Shown one piece after another: positions 25,239-34,375 of a stretch of 64,000 nt of DNA. Numbering within the stretch: the first letter of the stretch is position 1; each line of letters starts with the position of its first letter. A program made the position numbers and the translations under genes. Source of the stretch: Tepidamorphaceae bacterium (GTDB lineage: Bacteria; Pseudomonadota; Alphaproteobacteria; Rhizobiales; JAKSCL01); assembly GCA_028289445.1 (NCBI GenBank), contig JANQPO010000019.1, positions 202,838-266,837 on the forward strand, written 5' to 3'. The notes beneath the pieces are model-generated. The model was not told the origin of the DNA. It ran no database searches and saw only the letters and a list, made by a program, of their open reading frames with translations.

Positions 25239-26768
25239 CTAGCTCAGCGTGTCGAGAAAATCCGCTGCGCTCTCGCGATAGGCCTGCTTCTTCTCGGCGG
25301 ACATGCGATCCCAGGTCCGATAGATCTGGGCAAGGCGCGGATTGCCGCGCAGGATCCGTTCGTTGCGCGCCAAGAAATCCCAGTAGAGCGGGTTGAATGG
25401 GCAGGCGTCCTTGCCAATCTTTTGCTTCACGTCGTAGCGGCACGCACCGCAATAGTCGGACATCTTGTTGATATAGTTGCCGCTTGCCGCATAGGGCTTG
25501 GAGGCAAGGATGCCGCCATCGGCGAATTGGCTCATGCCGAGCGTGTTCGGCAGTTCGACCCACTCATAGGCGTCGGCGTAGACCATGAGATACCACTCGT
25601 GCACGGCCTTGGGATCGACGCCGGCGAGCATGGCGAAGTTTCCGGTGACCATGAGGCGCTGAATGTGGTGGGCGTAGGCCTCCTCCTTGGTCTGGTCGAT
25701 CGCGGCCTTTAGGCAGGCCATGCCCGTGTCGCCGGTCCAATAGAACACGGGCAGCGGGCGGTCGGCGCCGAAGGTGTTCAGCTCAACGTAGCCCGGCATC
25801 TTCAGCCAATAGAGACCCCGCACGAACTCGCGCCAGCCGATGATCTGGCGGATGAAGCCTTCCACGGCGTTGAGCGGCGCCCGCCCGGCGCGATACTCCG
25901 CTTCCACGCGCCGGCATATGGCCAGCGGATCGAGCAACCCGACATTGATGTAGGCCGAAAGGACCGCGTGATAGAGGAACCGCTCGTTCTCAAGCATCGC
26001 GTCCTGATAGTCGCCAAAGAACGGCAAGGCCGTTTCGATGAAGCGGTCAAGCGCGACCTGTGCTTGTTCGGCTGTCACGGCAAACCAAAACGGTTCGAGA
26101 TCGCCGAAGTGATCGGCGAACCGCTCGCTGACCAGTGCGAGCACGGCTCGGGTCGTCGCGTCCGGATCGAAGCGTGCCGGTGCCGGCATGAATAAGTCCG
26201 GATCGGCCCGCTTTCTGTTCTCTGTGTCGAAATTCCAGCGACCGCCGACCGGCGTGTCGCTGTCCATCAACAGCCCGGTCTTGCGCCGCATCTCGCGATA
26301 GAAATGTTCCATGCGCAACTGCTTGCGGTCCTTGGCCCATTCGGCGAAATCTGACCTGGAGCAGAGGAACCGATCGTCTTCGAGGGTGTCGACGGGAATG
26401 CCGAACCGTTCGGCCCAGGTGTCCATTGCCGTCCGCACCCGCCACTCGCCGGGTTCGACTACTATGATCCTGTCGGGCGCGTGGCGGTCGATCGCGCGCG
26501 CGATTTCACCGGTGAACGATCCGCTGTTTTCTGGGTCGTCGAGCGCGACATAGTCGACCATCCAGCCGTCGGACCGGAGCGCCGCCGCGAAATGGCGCAT
26601 CGCCGAGAAGACGAACGCGATCTTCTTCTTGTGGTGCCGGACATAGGTCGCCTCCTCGGCGACCTCGACCATCAAGACACGGGCGCTGGCCTTGTTGGCG
26701 GCTTCGAGCGATGACAGCGACGGCGTGAGCTGGTCGCCGAGCACCAGCACAAGGTCGGTATCGGGCAT
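25239..26768 (-). CDS. Iron-sulfur cryptochrome/photolyase (FeS-BCP, PhrB-like)
   Basis: 509-residue flavoprotein of the prokaryotic (6-4) photolyase/cryptochrome group. The N-terminal Rossmann-like domain (LVLVLGDQLTPSL) is followed by a helical FAD domain. Four cysteines at 352, 440, 443 and 456 (YCGACRYDV and DACPFN) have exactly the spacing I recall for the 4Fe-4S ligands of Agrobacterium PhrB (350, 438, 441, 454), offset by two. Likely role: light-driven repair of (6-4) photoproducts or blue-light sensing. A strong hairpin lies 11 bp upstream of the ATG and probably ends the preceding operon. Confidence 0.9.
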   Translation of the reverse strand: MPDTDLVLVLGDQLTPSLSSLEAANKASARVLMVEVAEEATYVRHHKKKIAFVFSAMRHFAAALRSDGWMVDYVALDDPENSGSFTGEIARAIDRHAPDRIIVVEPGEWRVRTAMDTWAERFGIPVDTLEDDRFLCSRSDFAEWAKDRKQLRMEHFYREMRRKTGLLMDSDTPVGGRWNFDTENRKRADPDLFMPAPARFDPDATTRAVLALVSERFADHFGDLEPFWFAVTAEQAQVALDRFIETALPFFGDYQDAMLENERFLYHAVLSAYINVGLLDPLAICRRVEAEYRAGRAPLNAVEGFIRQIIGWREFVRGLYWLKMPGYVELNTFGADRPLPVFYWTGDTGMACLKAAIDQTKEEAYAHHIQRLMVTGNFAMLAGVDPKAVHEWYLMVYADAYEWVELPNTLGMSQFADGGILASKPYAASGNYINKMSDYCGACRYDVKQKIGKDACPFNPLYWDFLARNERILRGNPRLAQIYRTWDRMSAEKKQAYRESAADFLDTLS

Positions 26769-26778
26769 TACGCAACAA

Positions 26779-26807
26779 TCTCAGGAACGGGGTTTTCGTT
26801 CCTGAGA
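26779..26807 (-). terminator. Perfect 11-bp hairpin between the Gfo/Idh gene and photolyase gene
   Basis: TCTCAGGAACG and CGTTCCTGAGA arms with a 7-nt loop. On the minus transcript the stem is followed by TTGTTG, a weak U-tract. It separates the sugar operon from the photolyase gene and is probably the terminator of the former. Confidence 0.6.
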
Positions 26808-26840
26808 CATGGCGCAGCAATCGGAACTTGCCAGGGGCTG

Positions 26841-27983
26841 TTACCCCGTCGCGTTCTCCCACTGGCCCGATTGCGCCGAGCGCAGAACGGCGTCGGTGAC
26901 CAGATCGGTGGCGAGCGCGTCGCGGAAGGTCGGCGCCGCCGGCGTGCCCGAGGACAGGCCCTCGATGAAATCGGCGGCCTGGTGGATGAAGGTGTGCTCA
27001 TATCCAATTTGCAGGCCGGGCACCCACCAATGGTCCATATACGGATGGTCGCCATCGGTGATGTGAACCGACCGCCACCCACGCGTTTGCCCCTCGTCGC
27101 GGTGGTCGAAATATTCGAGCCGGTGCAGATCGTGAAGGTCCCAGAAGATCGAGGCATGCTCGCCGTTAATCTCCAGCGTGTAGAGCGCTTTATGGCCGCG
27201 GGCGTAGCGCGTCGCCTCGAACGTTGCCAGCGAACCGTTGGCGAACTTGGCAAGGAACAGGCTGGCGTCGTCTATGCCGACCTTTTGCACCTGGCCGGTC
27301 AAATTGTGCATGCGTTCCTTGACAAAGGTCTCCGTCAGGCCGGACACGGAGTCGATCCCGCCGTTCAGCCACATCGCCGTGTCGATGCAGTGGGCCAGAA
27401 GATCGCCGGTCACGCCGGAGCCGGCGACATCGACATCCAGCCGCCAGAGGCCTTCGCCGCCTTGCGGGAGATCGGCGGAGATCGTCCAGTCCTGCAGGAA
27501 TTTGGCGCGATAGTGGAAGATGCGACCGAGTTTTCCCTCATCGATCAACTGCTTAGCAAGTGTGACAGCAGGCACGCGGCGATAGTTGTACCACACCATG
27601 TTCGCCACGCCGGCCTTCTCGACAGCATCGACCATGGCGCCGGATTCAGCGGCGTTGCGGCCGAGCGGCTTTTCGCACATCACCATTTTGCCGGCCTCGG
27701 CGGCGGCAATCGCGATGTCGTGGTGCGTGTCGTTCGGGCTGGCGATATCGATCAGATCGATGTCGTCGCGCGCGATCAACGCGCGCCAGTCTGTTTCGAC
27801 GCTTTCATAGCCCCACTGCGCGGCAAACGCATTGGCGCGTTCCTCGTTTCGGGCGCAGACAGCCGCCAGCACCGGGCGTCGGTCGAGATCGAAGAAATTG
27901 TTGACGCTGCGAAACGCATTCGAATGGGTCCGGCCCATGAAGCCGTAGCCGATCAGGCCGACTCTGAGGTCTTGTTGCGCCAT
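26841..27983 (-). CDS. Gfo/Idh/MocA-family sugar oxidoreductase (LgdA-like)
   Basis: 380-residue NAD(P)-dependent dehydrogenase. The Rossmann motif is [12 protein letters not shown] (about 9-20), the family EKP is MCEKPLG (Glu 104, Lys 105), and [14 protein letters not shown] (about 196-209) holds the His/Asp of the active site. The overall layout, including NYRR and LQDW motifs, resembles levoglucosan dehydrogenase LgdA, which oxidises the C3 hydroxyl of a sugar ring. Substrate here is unknown. It follows the TIM-barrel gene by 12 bp, a pairing also seen in 3-keto-sugar pathways. The ribosome site AAGGAGG is clear. Confidence 0.87.
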   Translation of the reverse strand: MAQQDLRVGLIGYGFMGRTHSNAFRSVNNFFDLDRRPVLAAVCARNEERANAFAAQWGYESVETDWRALIARDDIDLIDIASPNDTHHDIAIAAAEAGKMVMCEKPLGRNAAESGAMVDAVEKAGVANMVWYNYRRVPAVTLAKQLIDEGKLGRIFHYRAKFLQDWTISADLPQGGEGLWRLDVDVAGSGVTGDLLAHCIDTAMWLNGGIDSVSGLTETFVKERMHNLTGQVQKVGIDDASLFLAKFANGSLATFEATRYARGHKALYTLEINGEHASIFWDLHDLHRLEYFDHRDEGQTRGWRSVHITDGDHPYMDHWWVPGLQIGYEHTFIHQAADFIEGLSSGTPAAPTFRDALATDLVTDAVLRSAQSGQWENATG

Positions 27984-27995
27984 CGGTCCGCCTCC

Positions 27996-29042
27996 TTATT
28001 CCTGCCAGCCATGCGCGTCGCGCACGGAGATCATAGCGGCCAAGACATCGTTCCACGTGTCCTGTCGCATCAGTTCGGCGTTCGGGAACATGCAGCCATC
28101 CCAGCAGATATGGCGGATCGCCTTGGTCACGTTGCCGTCACCGTCGCGCAGCCAGAACCCGGCATCTTCGGCGATGTTGAGCTTGCCGTTCGGGTCGTTG
28201 GCCATGCAGTGGCGGCCGGTCTTGTCGTGCGAGCCCATTCCTTTCACCGTCGCGTCGTTCTGAGCGACATGGAAGTCGATGGTCCAGGGTCTCAGCGCAT
28301 CGGTCATCTGCTTCAGGGCATCCTTGAGGATAGATCGATCGGACCAGTCATAGTCCTTCGGCAGAATGCGGTGCTCGGGCGCGTTGTGGCCGAGCGTGTA
28401 AAGAAGCGTGTGCGCCATGTCGGCCTGGAAGCCGAGGGTCTGCGGCCGGTCGACGGCTTCAAGCAGATCGAGCATATCGCGCCAGGAATGCATGCCGCCC
28501 CAGCAGATTTCACCTTCCGCCGCCAGGCGTTGGCCGTGATCCTCGGCGACATTGCAGGCTTCGCGGAACGTCTCGGCGATGATCTTGGTGTTGCCGGCGG
28601 GATCCTTGGCCCAGTCCTCGACACCGGCGGCTGAGTCAATCCGCACGACGCCGGACGGCCGCACGCCGAGCTCCGTCAGCCGCTGACAGATCTTGCAGGC
28701 CTTCTCGACCATGGCGACGAACTGCTTGCGCTCCTCGGCCGAGCCCATCGCGGAACCGCCGCCGACGGGCGGCCACACCGGCGCCACCGCCGACCCGATG
28801 GCCAGACCCTTCGCCTGGGCCTTGTCGGCCAGCGCCTTGATGCCGTCATCGTCGACATCGATGGACGTGTGCGGATCGGCCAGGAAGATGTCGATGCCGT
28901 CGAACTTGACGCCGTCGACCTCGGCCGCCGCAGTCAGGTCGATCATGGTGTCGAGATCGATCGGCGGCTCTGAATCCGGCCCTTTTCCGACCAGGCCCGG
29001 CCACATAGCATTGTGTAGTTTCGGATAGGTATTCGTGCCCAT
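27996..29042 (-). CDS. TIM-barrel sugar isomerase/epimerase-like protein
   Basis: 348 residues of the AP-endonuclease-2/sugar isomerase superfamily. Candidate metal ligands are the Glu in [10 protein letters not shown] (about residue 168), the Asp/His in FQADMAH (about 196) and His in DFHVAQND (about 252). It starts at ATG 29042 with GGGAGG 5 bp upstream. Encoded together with the LgdA-like dehydrogenase. TIM-barrel partners of such dehydrogenases can carry out beta-elimination or hydration of 3-keto sugars, so a lyase/hydratase function is as possible as isomerisation. No precise function assigned. Confidence 0.75.
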   Translation of the reverse strand: MGTNTYPKLHNAMWPGLVGKGPDSEPPIDLDTMIDLTAAAEVDGVKFDGIDIFLADPHTSIDVDDDGIKALADKAQAKGLAIGSAVAPVWPPVGGGSAMGSAEERKQFVAMVEKACKICQRLTELGVRPSGVVRIDSAAGVEDWAKDPAGNTKIIAETFREACNVAEDHGQRLAAEGEICWGGMHSWRDMLDLLEAVDRPQTLGFQADMAHTLLYTLGHNAPEHRILPKDYDWSDRSILKDALKQMTDALRPWTIDFHVAQNDATVKGMGSHDKTGRHCMANDPNGKLNIAEDAGFWLRDGDGNVTKAIRHICWDGCMFPNAELMRQDTWNDVLAAMISVRDAHGWQE

Positions 29043-29183
29043 TCAGTCCTCCCGTCCAGGCCCGCTCATTGACCGGCGACCCTTCGGCAAACTCTACCGG
29101 TGCAGCACGATAATTGGAAGTCACGAAGCGCATTGCGGCTTCCCTCTTTGCCGCCAAATATCCTATAAATAACAGCAAGAAAG

Positions 29184-29195
29184 CCGCGATCGCGG
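29184..29195. promoter_or_regulatory. Palindrome CCGCGATCGCGG in divergent promoter region
   Basis: A perfect 12-bp palindrome in the 176-bp region between the two divergent sugar operons, ending 23 bp before the ATG at 29219. A TATAAA hexamer (29164-29169) lies just upstream and could be the -10 of the plus-strand promoter, which would place the palindrome around +8 to +20, a repressor position. The regulator is not in the neighbourhood. Confidence 0.4.
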
Positions 29196-29218
29196 TCAAT
29201 CAACGGGGAGAGGACGCC

Positions 29219-30067
29219 ATGAAGATCGGATTTTGCATGTTGCTCTGGACGACGGGCGTCACGGAGGCGCACCGGCCGATCCTCGAAGACCTCAAAGCGA
29301 CCGGATACGATGGTGTCGAGATCCCGATTTTTGACGGTTCGCCGGACGACTTTTCGGCGCTCGGTAAGATGCTCGACGAGATCGGTCTCGGGCGCACCGG
29401 GATCAGTGTCATCCCGACGGAAGACAAGAACCCCCTGTCCGAAGACGCCGGTGCACGACAGGCAGCGGTGGACTACCTGAACTATTGCATCGACTGCACG
29501 GCAGCGCTCGGCGCGTCGGCCATCGGCGGGCCGCTGCATCAGACCCTTGGTCATTTCTCAGGCACCGGACCGACGGATGAGGAACGGGCGCGTGCCCGCG
29601 ATGTCCATCGCGCCGTCGGGGAGCATGCACAGGCAAACAGCGTGACCATCGCGCTTGAGGCGGTCAACCGGTTCGAGACCTATTTCGTCACGACGATGGA
29701 CCAACTCTCCGCCTATGTCGCCTCTGTCGACCATCCAAACATCCAGGCGATGTACGATACCTTCCACGCCAATATCGAGGAGACCGATCCGGTCGCCGCC
29801 TTCACGCGCAACGCCGGCTGTGTCCGCCATGTCCATATTTCCGAGAACGACCGCGGCGTGCCCGGGCGCGGCCATGTGCCCTGGGCGGAGACCTTCAAGG
29901 CGATCAAGGCGTCCGGGTATGACGGCTGGCTGACGATTGAATCCTTCGGGCGCGGTCTGCCAGAGCTGGCGGCGGCGACGCGCGTCTGGCGCGACTTCGC
30001 CGAGTCCCCCGAGGCCGTCTACAAAGACGGCTACACACACATTCGCAATGGCTGGGATGCGGCGTGA
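29219..30067 (+). CDS. Ketose 3-epimerase/hydroxypyruvate isomerase-like TIM barrel
   Basis: 282 residues, AP-endonuclease-2 superfamily, resembling D-tagatose/D-psicose 3-epimerases. Candidate metal ligands are Glu in IALEAVNRFE (about 145), Asp in MYDTFHANIEE (about 178), His in HVHISEN (about 204) and Glu in WLTIESFG (about 240). The start at 29219 is supported by GGGGAGAGG 6 bp upstream. The longer frame to 29114 is rejected. It is followed with a 1-bp overlap by dhaK and then tpiA. In the Brucella erythritol pathway a TIM-barrel epimerase (EryC) acts alongside a TpiA-like isomerase, so a tetrulose epimerase is a reasonable hypothesis. Confidence 0.82.
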   Translation: MKIGFCMLLWTTGVTEAHRPILEDLKATGYDGVEIPIFDGSPDDFSALGKMLDEIGLGRTGISVIPTEDKNPLSEDAGARQAAVDYLNYCIDCTAALGASAIGGPLHQTLGHFSGTGPTDEERARARDVHRAVGEHAQANSVTIALEAVNRFETYFVTTMDQLSAYVASVDHPNIQAMYDTFHANIEETDPVAAFTRNAGCVRHVHISENDRGVPGRGHVPWAETFKAIKASGYDGWLTIESFGRGLPELAAATRVWRDFAESPEAVYKDGYTHIRNGWDAA

Positions 30068-31062
30068 TGGCGAAGAAAGTCCTCAACAATCCGGACCATG
30101 TGATCGAGGAAATGCTGGAGGGCATTCTGGCGGCCCATCCGGAGCATCTGCGCCAGCCTGAAGGCGCGCCACGCACGATCGTCGCGACCGACGGGCCGCG
30201 CGACGGCAAGGTCGGGCTGGTCATCGGCGGTGGCTCGGGTCACGAGCCGACATTTCTCGGCTTCGTCGGCCGAGGCCTGGCCGATGTCGCTGTGATTGGC
30301 GACGTCTTCACGTCGCCGACGCCGGACGCAATCCTCGATTCCGCCCGGGCAGCCAATGGCAGGGCCGGCGTGCTCTTCATGTACGGCAACTATGCCGGCG
30401 ACGTTATGAATTTCGACATGGCGGCGGAGATGGCGGCGATGGACGACATCGAAGTCCGCACCGTGTTGTCGACCGACGATGTGGCGATCAAGGAGAAGGA
30501 GAAGCGGCGGGGCGTTGCCGGCAATTTCTTCATCTTCAAGTCAGCGGGCGCCGCCTGCGACAAAATGCTGTCGTTCGATGAGTGCGAGCGTATCGCCCGC
30601 AAGTCCAACGACCACACGTTCACGATGGGCGTCGCGCTGGCGCCCTGTTCGCTGCCGCAAACCCTGAAACCGAGCTTCACTCTCGGCGACAACGAAATGG
30701 AGATCGGGCTCGGCATCCATGGCGAGGCGGGGGTTTATCGCGGGCCGCTTCAAACGGCAGACGAGATCACCGACCGGATCGTCGACGCGATCTTCGCGCA
30801 GATGAGCCCCTCAAAGGGCGATCGCGTGGCTGTCCTCGTCAATTCGCTCGGCGCGACGCCGCTGATGGAGCTTTACATCGTCAACCGGCGTCTCAGGCAG
30901 CGGCTCGACGATGCTGGGATCACGGTGCACAAGACCTGGGTCGGAAACTACTGCACATCGCTTGAAATGGCGGGCCTGTCGGTGACGCTCCATCACCTCG
31001 ATGGCGAGTTGACCGAAATGCTCGATCACCCTTGCGACTGCGCCATGTTCCGCGCCGGATAG
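30067..31062 (+). CDS. dhaK: Dihydroxyacetone kinase-like DhaK domain protein without DhaL
   Basis: 331 residues containing only the K (substrate-binding) domain. GGGSGHEPTF (54-63) and the covalent substrate His 218 in GIHGEAG are intact. ATP-type kinases fuse DhaK to DhaL in about 550-590 residues, and PTS types add DhaL and DhaM genes. Neither is next to this gene or elsewhere in the window, so the phosphoryl donor must come from elsewhere. In operon with an epimerase and an EryH-like TpiA, the substrate is more likely a short ketose such as erythrulose than dihydroxyacetone. The start ATG overlaps the epimerase stop (TGATG). Confidence 0.85.
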   Translation: MAKKVLNNPDHVIEEMLEGILAAHPEHLRQPEGAPRTIVATDGPRDGKVGLVIGGGSGHEPTFLGFVGRGLADVAVIGDVFTSPTPDAILDSARAANGRAGVLFMYGNYAGDVMNFDMAAEMAAMDDIEVRTVLSTDDVAIKEKEKRRGVAGNFFIFKSAGAACDKMLSFDECERIARKSNDHTFTMGVALAPCSLPQTLKPSFTLGDNEMEIGLGIHGEAGVYRGPLQTADEITDRIVDAIFAQMSPSKGDRVAVLVNSLGATPLMELYIVNRRLRQRLDDAGITVHKTWVGNYCTSLEMAGLSVTLHHLDGELTEMLDHPCDCAMFRAG

Positions 31063-31071
31063 GATCTACAC

Positions 31072-31815
31072 ATGTTTTGGATCGGGACGTCTTGGAAGAT
31101 GAACAAGACGCAGGCGGATGCGCGGGCGTTCTTCGATGCGCTTTCGAGATTCGATCTGCCGGCGGCGCCCGAGGCGCAGCTTTTCGTCATACCGCCGTTC
31201 ACGGCCATTGAGACGGCAATGCGCGCGGCGGCGAATATGCCAATCCTGATCGGCGCGCAAAATGTCGGCCCGGCGGAGGAGGGGGCTTTCACCGGAGAAG
31301 TGTCGGCCGCGATGCTCGCCGAGATCGGGTGCGATCTGGTTGAGATCGGTCATTCGGAGCGGCGGCAATACTTCGGCGAGACCGATGAGACTGTGAACGC
31401 CAAGGTCCGTCTGGTTCTCGGCCAGGGCATGCGGCCGCTTGTATGCGTCGGCGAAACGGCGGAGCAACGGGCAAGCGGCGCGGCGCAAGATATCGTTCTC
31501 GGTCAGACACGGATTGCCTTTCGCGATGTCGCGGAGACCCAACTCGCGCAGTGCCTGATTGCCTATGAGCCGGTTTGGGCGATCGGCGATGGCGGCACGC
31601 CGGCGCAGCCTGACGACGCGGCCGAGGTCCACGCGTTATTGAAGGCCGAATTTCCGGCGTGCCCGGTTCTCTATGGCGGCAGCGTGACGGCGGATAACTG
31701 CGCGGGCTTCGCGCAGCGGCCGGAGATCGATGGCCTCTTCATCGGCCGCGCCGCCTGGGCGGCAGAGGGCTTTCAGACGATTATCGCACGATCGCTGGCC
31801 GCGCTTACCGCCTAG
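31072..31815 (+). CDS. Triose-phosphate isomerase-like protein (EryH/tetrulose-phosphate isomerase type)
   Basis: 247-residue TIM barrel with all catalytic residues: Lys 9, His 94 (EIGHSERRQY) and Glu 166 (AYEPVWAIG). The opening reads FWIGTSWKMNKT, where housekeeping TpiA has a GNWKMN opening. TSWKMNKT is, from memory, typical of the erythritol/erythrulose-phosphate isomerases (EryH, LerI, DerI). Placed 9 bp after dhaK. Likely reaction: interconversion of a tetrulose phosphate and erythrose 4-phosphate. A plain second TpiA is the alternative. Its stop overlaps the convergent cupin gene by 4 bp. Confidence 0.85.
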   Translation: MFWIGTSWKMNKTQADARAFFDALSRFDLPAAPEAQLFVIPPFTAIETAMRAAANMPILIGAQNVGPAEEGAFTGEVSAAMLAEIGCDLVEIGHSERRQYFGETDETVNAKVRLVLGQGMRPLVCVGETAEQRASGAAQDIVLGQTRIAFRDVAETQLAQCLIAYEPVWAIGDGGTPAQPDDAAEVHALLKAEFPACPVLYGGSVTADNCAGFAQRPEIDGLFIGRAAWAAEGFQTIIARSLAALTA

Positions 31816-32213
31816 CTGCGGAGCGTATTCCAGGGCGCCTCGCCGGCGACGTCGACCAGTTCATAACCGCCCTCGCCGACACAGGGACCCAGGATCGCGA
31901 CGATCTTGGCATCGGTATCGCCTGCGTTGAAGGAGGCGTGCACCATATCCGCCGGCAGGTAGGCGGAGTCGCCTGGGCCCAGGATCCGCATCTCCTGGTC
32001 GACCCATTGTTCGACCGTGCCGGCGACCACATAGAGCACCTCTTCCTGGTCCGGATGCTTGTGGAAGTCGTGGCCCTTGCCGGGCGCAAGCGTCACGTCG
32101 ATGACCGTGAGTTGCGTCGCGCCGGTCGATGGCGGATGGCTCAGCCAGCGCAGGCGACCCCAGTCCAAGACCTCTTGCGGTGTTTCGGCGGCGGTGACGA
32201 ATTTTCCTGGCAT
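31812..32213 (-). CDS. Cupin-domain protein
   Basis: 133 residues with one cupin barrel. Motif 1 is visible as GKGHDFHKHPDQEEVLYVVAG (His and Glu metal ligands, split at residues 49-69), and motif 2 as PADMVHASFNAGD (about 91-103). It may be a sugar mutarotase/isomerase or a sensor, as single cupins often accompany carbohydrate operons. Last gene of the ABC-PfkB-UPF0261 operon, 10 bp after UPF0261, with GGGAGG before the ATG. Confidence 0.8.
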   Translation of the reverse strand: MPGKFVTAAETPQEVLDWGRLRWLSHPPSTGATQLTVIDVTLAPGKGHDFHKHPDQEEVLYVVAGTVEQWVDQEMRILGPGDSAYLPADMVHASFNAGDTDAKIVAILGPCVGEGGYELVDVAGEAPWNTLRS

Positions 32214-32223
32214 TCAATCCTCC

Positions 32224-33426
32224 CTATCGCGGCGTAATGTCGTTGAACTGGGCGACGACCGCATCGGCGAATTCCGGGTCGTTGATGGCGTGTGGCAGGC
32301 GAATCAGGCGGCGTGTATCGGTCACTTCGACAGTATCCGCCAGCGCCTCGAAAAGCGCCGCATCGGCGTTCGGGTCGTGGAACGGCTGGCCGGGGATATC
32401 GATCGCCGAAACGCCGCCCTGCGGAATCAGGAACCGGACGGGCCCACTCATCCGGTTCAGTTTTTCGCCGATCCAGCGGCCGATCTCCCTGTTCTCCTCC
32501 GACGTCGTGCGCATCAGCGTCACTTGCGCATTGTGGACGTAGAGATTTCGGTCGCGGAAGCGTTCCGGCACCGTATCCATGGCACCGAAATTGACCATGT
32601 CGAGCGCGCCGCAGGACCCGACATAGGGAACGCCGCTTTCGATGATCGCGTCCAGCCGACCCGGCCCGGCGGAGAGTGTACCACCGACCAGATGGTCGGC
32701 GATCTCCGTCGTGGTCGTATCGATGACGGCGTTGATCATGCCCGACTCGACCAGCTTTTCCATCGACCGGCCGCCGGTGCCGGTGGCGTGAAACACGAGG
32801 CAATCATAGCGGTCGGCGAGGGCCACCTGAACGGCTTGCACCAGCGGTGTGGTGACGCCGAACATGGTGAGGCCGATCGCCGGTTTGTCATCGACTTCTG
32901 GGATCGCGCCGGCGCTGACGATCATGCCCGCCAGCGCATGGGCCGCATTGGCAAGCACCCGCCTGGAGATGCGATTGAGACCCTGGACGTCGGTGATCGA
33001 ATACATCATCGCGATATCGGCCGGACCGACATAGGCGCTGACATTGCCCGACGCGACGGTCGAGACCAGCACTTTTGGCGTACCGGCCGGCAGCGCCCGC
33101 ATCGCTGGAGCCACAAGAGCCGTTCCGCCTGAGCCGCCGGCGCCGATCATACCGTCGATGTCCTGGCGCGATCGCGTCATCGCCTCAAAGGCGATAGCCA
33201 TGGCGGTTACCGCCGCGCCGCGATCGCCGGCCTTCAAGACGGCATCGGCGCCATCTGGATGATGCGCAGCGACCTTGTCCGGTTCAATGTCAGCGGGGGA
33301 CGCGTGCCCACCGGTGCCCAGATCGACAGTGGTGACGTCGACGCCAGCCGCCTGGATCAAATCCGCGATATAGCCGAGTTCCGCCGCCTTGGTGTCGAAG
33401 GTTCCAGCGACATAGGCGGTCGGCAT
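32224..33426 (-). CDS. UPF0261 (Tm-1-like) protein
   Basis: 400 residues. The N-terminal Tm-1-like ATP-binding domain begins [14 protein letters not shown], the family hallmark. [15 protein letters not shown] (about 95-109) is a glycine-rich nucleotide loop, and [14 protein letters not shown] (about 207-220) marks the second domain. UPF0261 proteins have no agreed enzymatic role. This one is coupled to a PfkB kinase 4 bp upstream and an ABC importer, pointing to a step in breakdown of the imported compound. The longer frame to 33573 overlaps PfkB and is rejected. Confidence 0.85.
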   Translation of the reverse strand: MPTAYVAGTFDTKAAELGYIADLIQAAGVDVTTVDLGTGGHASPADIEPDKVAAHHPDGADAVLKAGDRGAAVTAMAIAFEAMTRSRQDIDGMIGAGGSGGTALVAPAMRALPAGTPKVLVSTVASGNVSAYVGPADIAMMYSITDVQGLNRISRRVLANAAHALAGMIVSAGAIPEVDDKPAIGLTMFGVTTPLVQAVQVALADRYDCLVFHATGTGGRSMEKLVESGMINAVIDTTTTEIADHLVGGTLSAGPGRLDAIIESGVPYVGSCGALDMVNFGAMDTVPERFRDRNLYVHNAQVTLMRTTSEENREIGRWIGEKLNRMSGPVRFLIPQGGVSAIDIPGQPFHDPNADAALFEALADTVEVTDTRRLIRLPHAINDPEFADAVVAQFNDITPR

Positions 33427-33430
33427 CGTG

Positions 33431-34375
33431 TCAGCTCCGCCAGCTCCGCATCGCGTCGAGCGTCTGGTCGAGTGAGATAATGCCGGCGTCCGAGCCAAGG
33501 CCGGAGGCGACGAGCGATGCCGACGCGGTTGCCAGATGGCCGCATTCCTCAAGATCGTAGCCGAGCGACACACCGGTCACGAAGCCCGCTGAATAGGCGT
33601 CGCCGCAACCCGTCGTGTCGACGACAGTGATATCGTAGGGCTTGATCTGAATGCGGGTATCGCCCGTCGCGATCAGCGAGCCTTCCTCGCCCATCGTCAA
33701 GGCGCAGCAGCCCACGCCATGATCGAGGAAGAAGCGGGCGTTGTCCTCCGTATCGTGGAGGCCCGACAAGTCACGCGCCTCTTCAATCGACGGCATGAAA
33801 TAGTCGATATGGGGCATGAGCGGCTTGACGATGTTGATCGTGTCGGGATTGGTGGCGATCAGATCGAACGAGGTCGTGCAGCCGGCCTCCTTTGCCGCCG
33901 CCAGAAGCTTGCGGCTCGGCTCGCCGTCGAGCTTTTGCAACAGGCCGGTGCCGCCGAGGTGGACAAAACGGGCATCCAGAACTTGCGGCAGGGTCGCGTT
34001 GTCGATGTCGAAGTGGTCGGATGCGCCGCGCACATGGAGCGCTGGGCGATCGCCGTTCGGGCGTACGTTGAGGATCGTCGCCGAAGTCGGCACGCCGGAC
34101 AAACGCTGCATGGCTGCGCAGTCGATGCCGTGCTTCTCCATCTCCATGATGACGAAGTCGGCCTTCTCGTCCTGACCAACGGCGCCGACGGCGAGGCATT
34201 TCTGGCCGAGCTTGGCGAAGTCTATGACGGTGCCGCCGGCCGTACCGGCGACGGTCAAGCGGATCTCCTCGATGAACTCGACGTTGCCGCGCTCTGGGAT
34301 ACGCTCCACCGGGCGGCCCAGAATATCGAGGATATAAAGCCCAACGACGCTGACGTCATAGGTCCGCTCGGTCAT
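33431..34375 (-). CDS. PfkB-family carbohydrate kinase
   Basis: 314-residue ribokinase-like enzyme. The signature near the C-terminus is [15 protein letters not shown], with catalytic Asp in GCGD where most members have GAGD. The N-terminal GGxx motif is [13 protein letters not shown]. Phosphorylates a sugar or sugar acid. The ATG at 34375 overlaps the upstream small membrane gene by 4 bp, so it is translationally coupled to the transporter, suggesting the imported compound or its first product is the substrate. Exact substrate unknown. Confidence 0.88.
   Translation of the reverse strand: MTERTYDVSVVGLYILDILGRPVERIPERGNVEFIEEIRLTVAGTAGGTVIDFAKLGQKCLAVGAVGQDEKADFVIMEMEKHGIDCAAMQRLSGVPTSATILNVRPNGDRPALHVRGASDHFDIDNATLPQVLDARFVHLGGTGLLQKLDGEPSRKLLAAAKEAGCTTSFDLIATNPDTINIVKPLMPHIDYFMPSIEEARDLSGLHDTEDNARFFLDHGVGCCALTMGEEGSLIATGDTRIQIKPYDITVVDTTGCGDAYSAGFVTGVSLGYDLEECGHLATASASLVASGLGSDAGIISLDQTLDAMRSWRS

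Noticed and set aside
26871..28634. 587-residue plus-strand ORF opposite the Gfo/Idh and TIM-barrel genes
   Set aside because: It runs antisense across two real genes with clear motifs and ribosome sites. Long antisense frames are common at this GC content.
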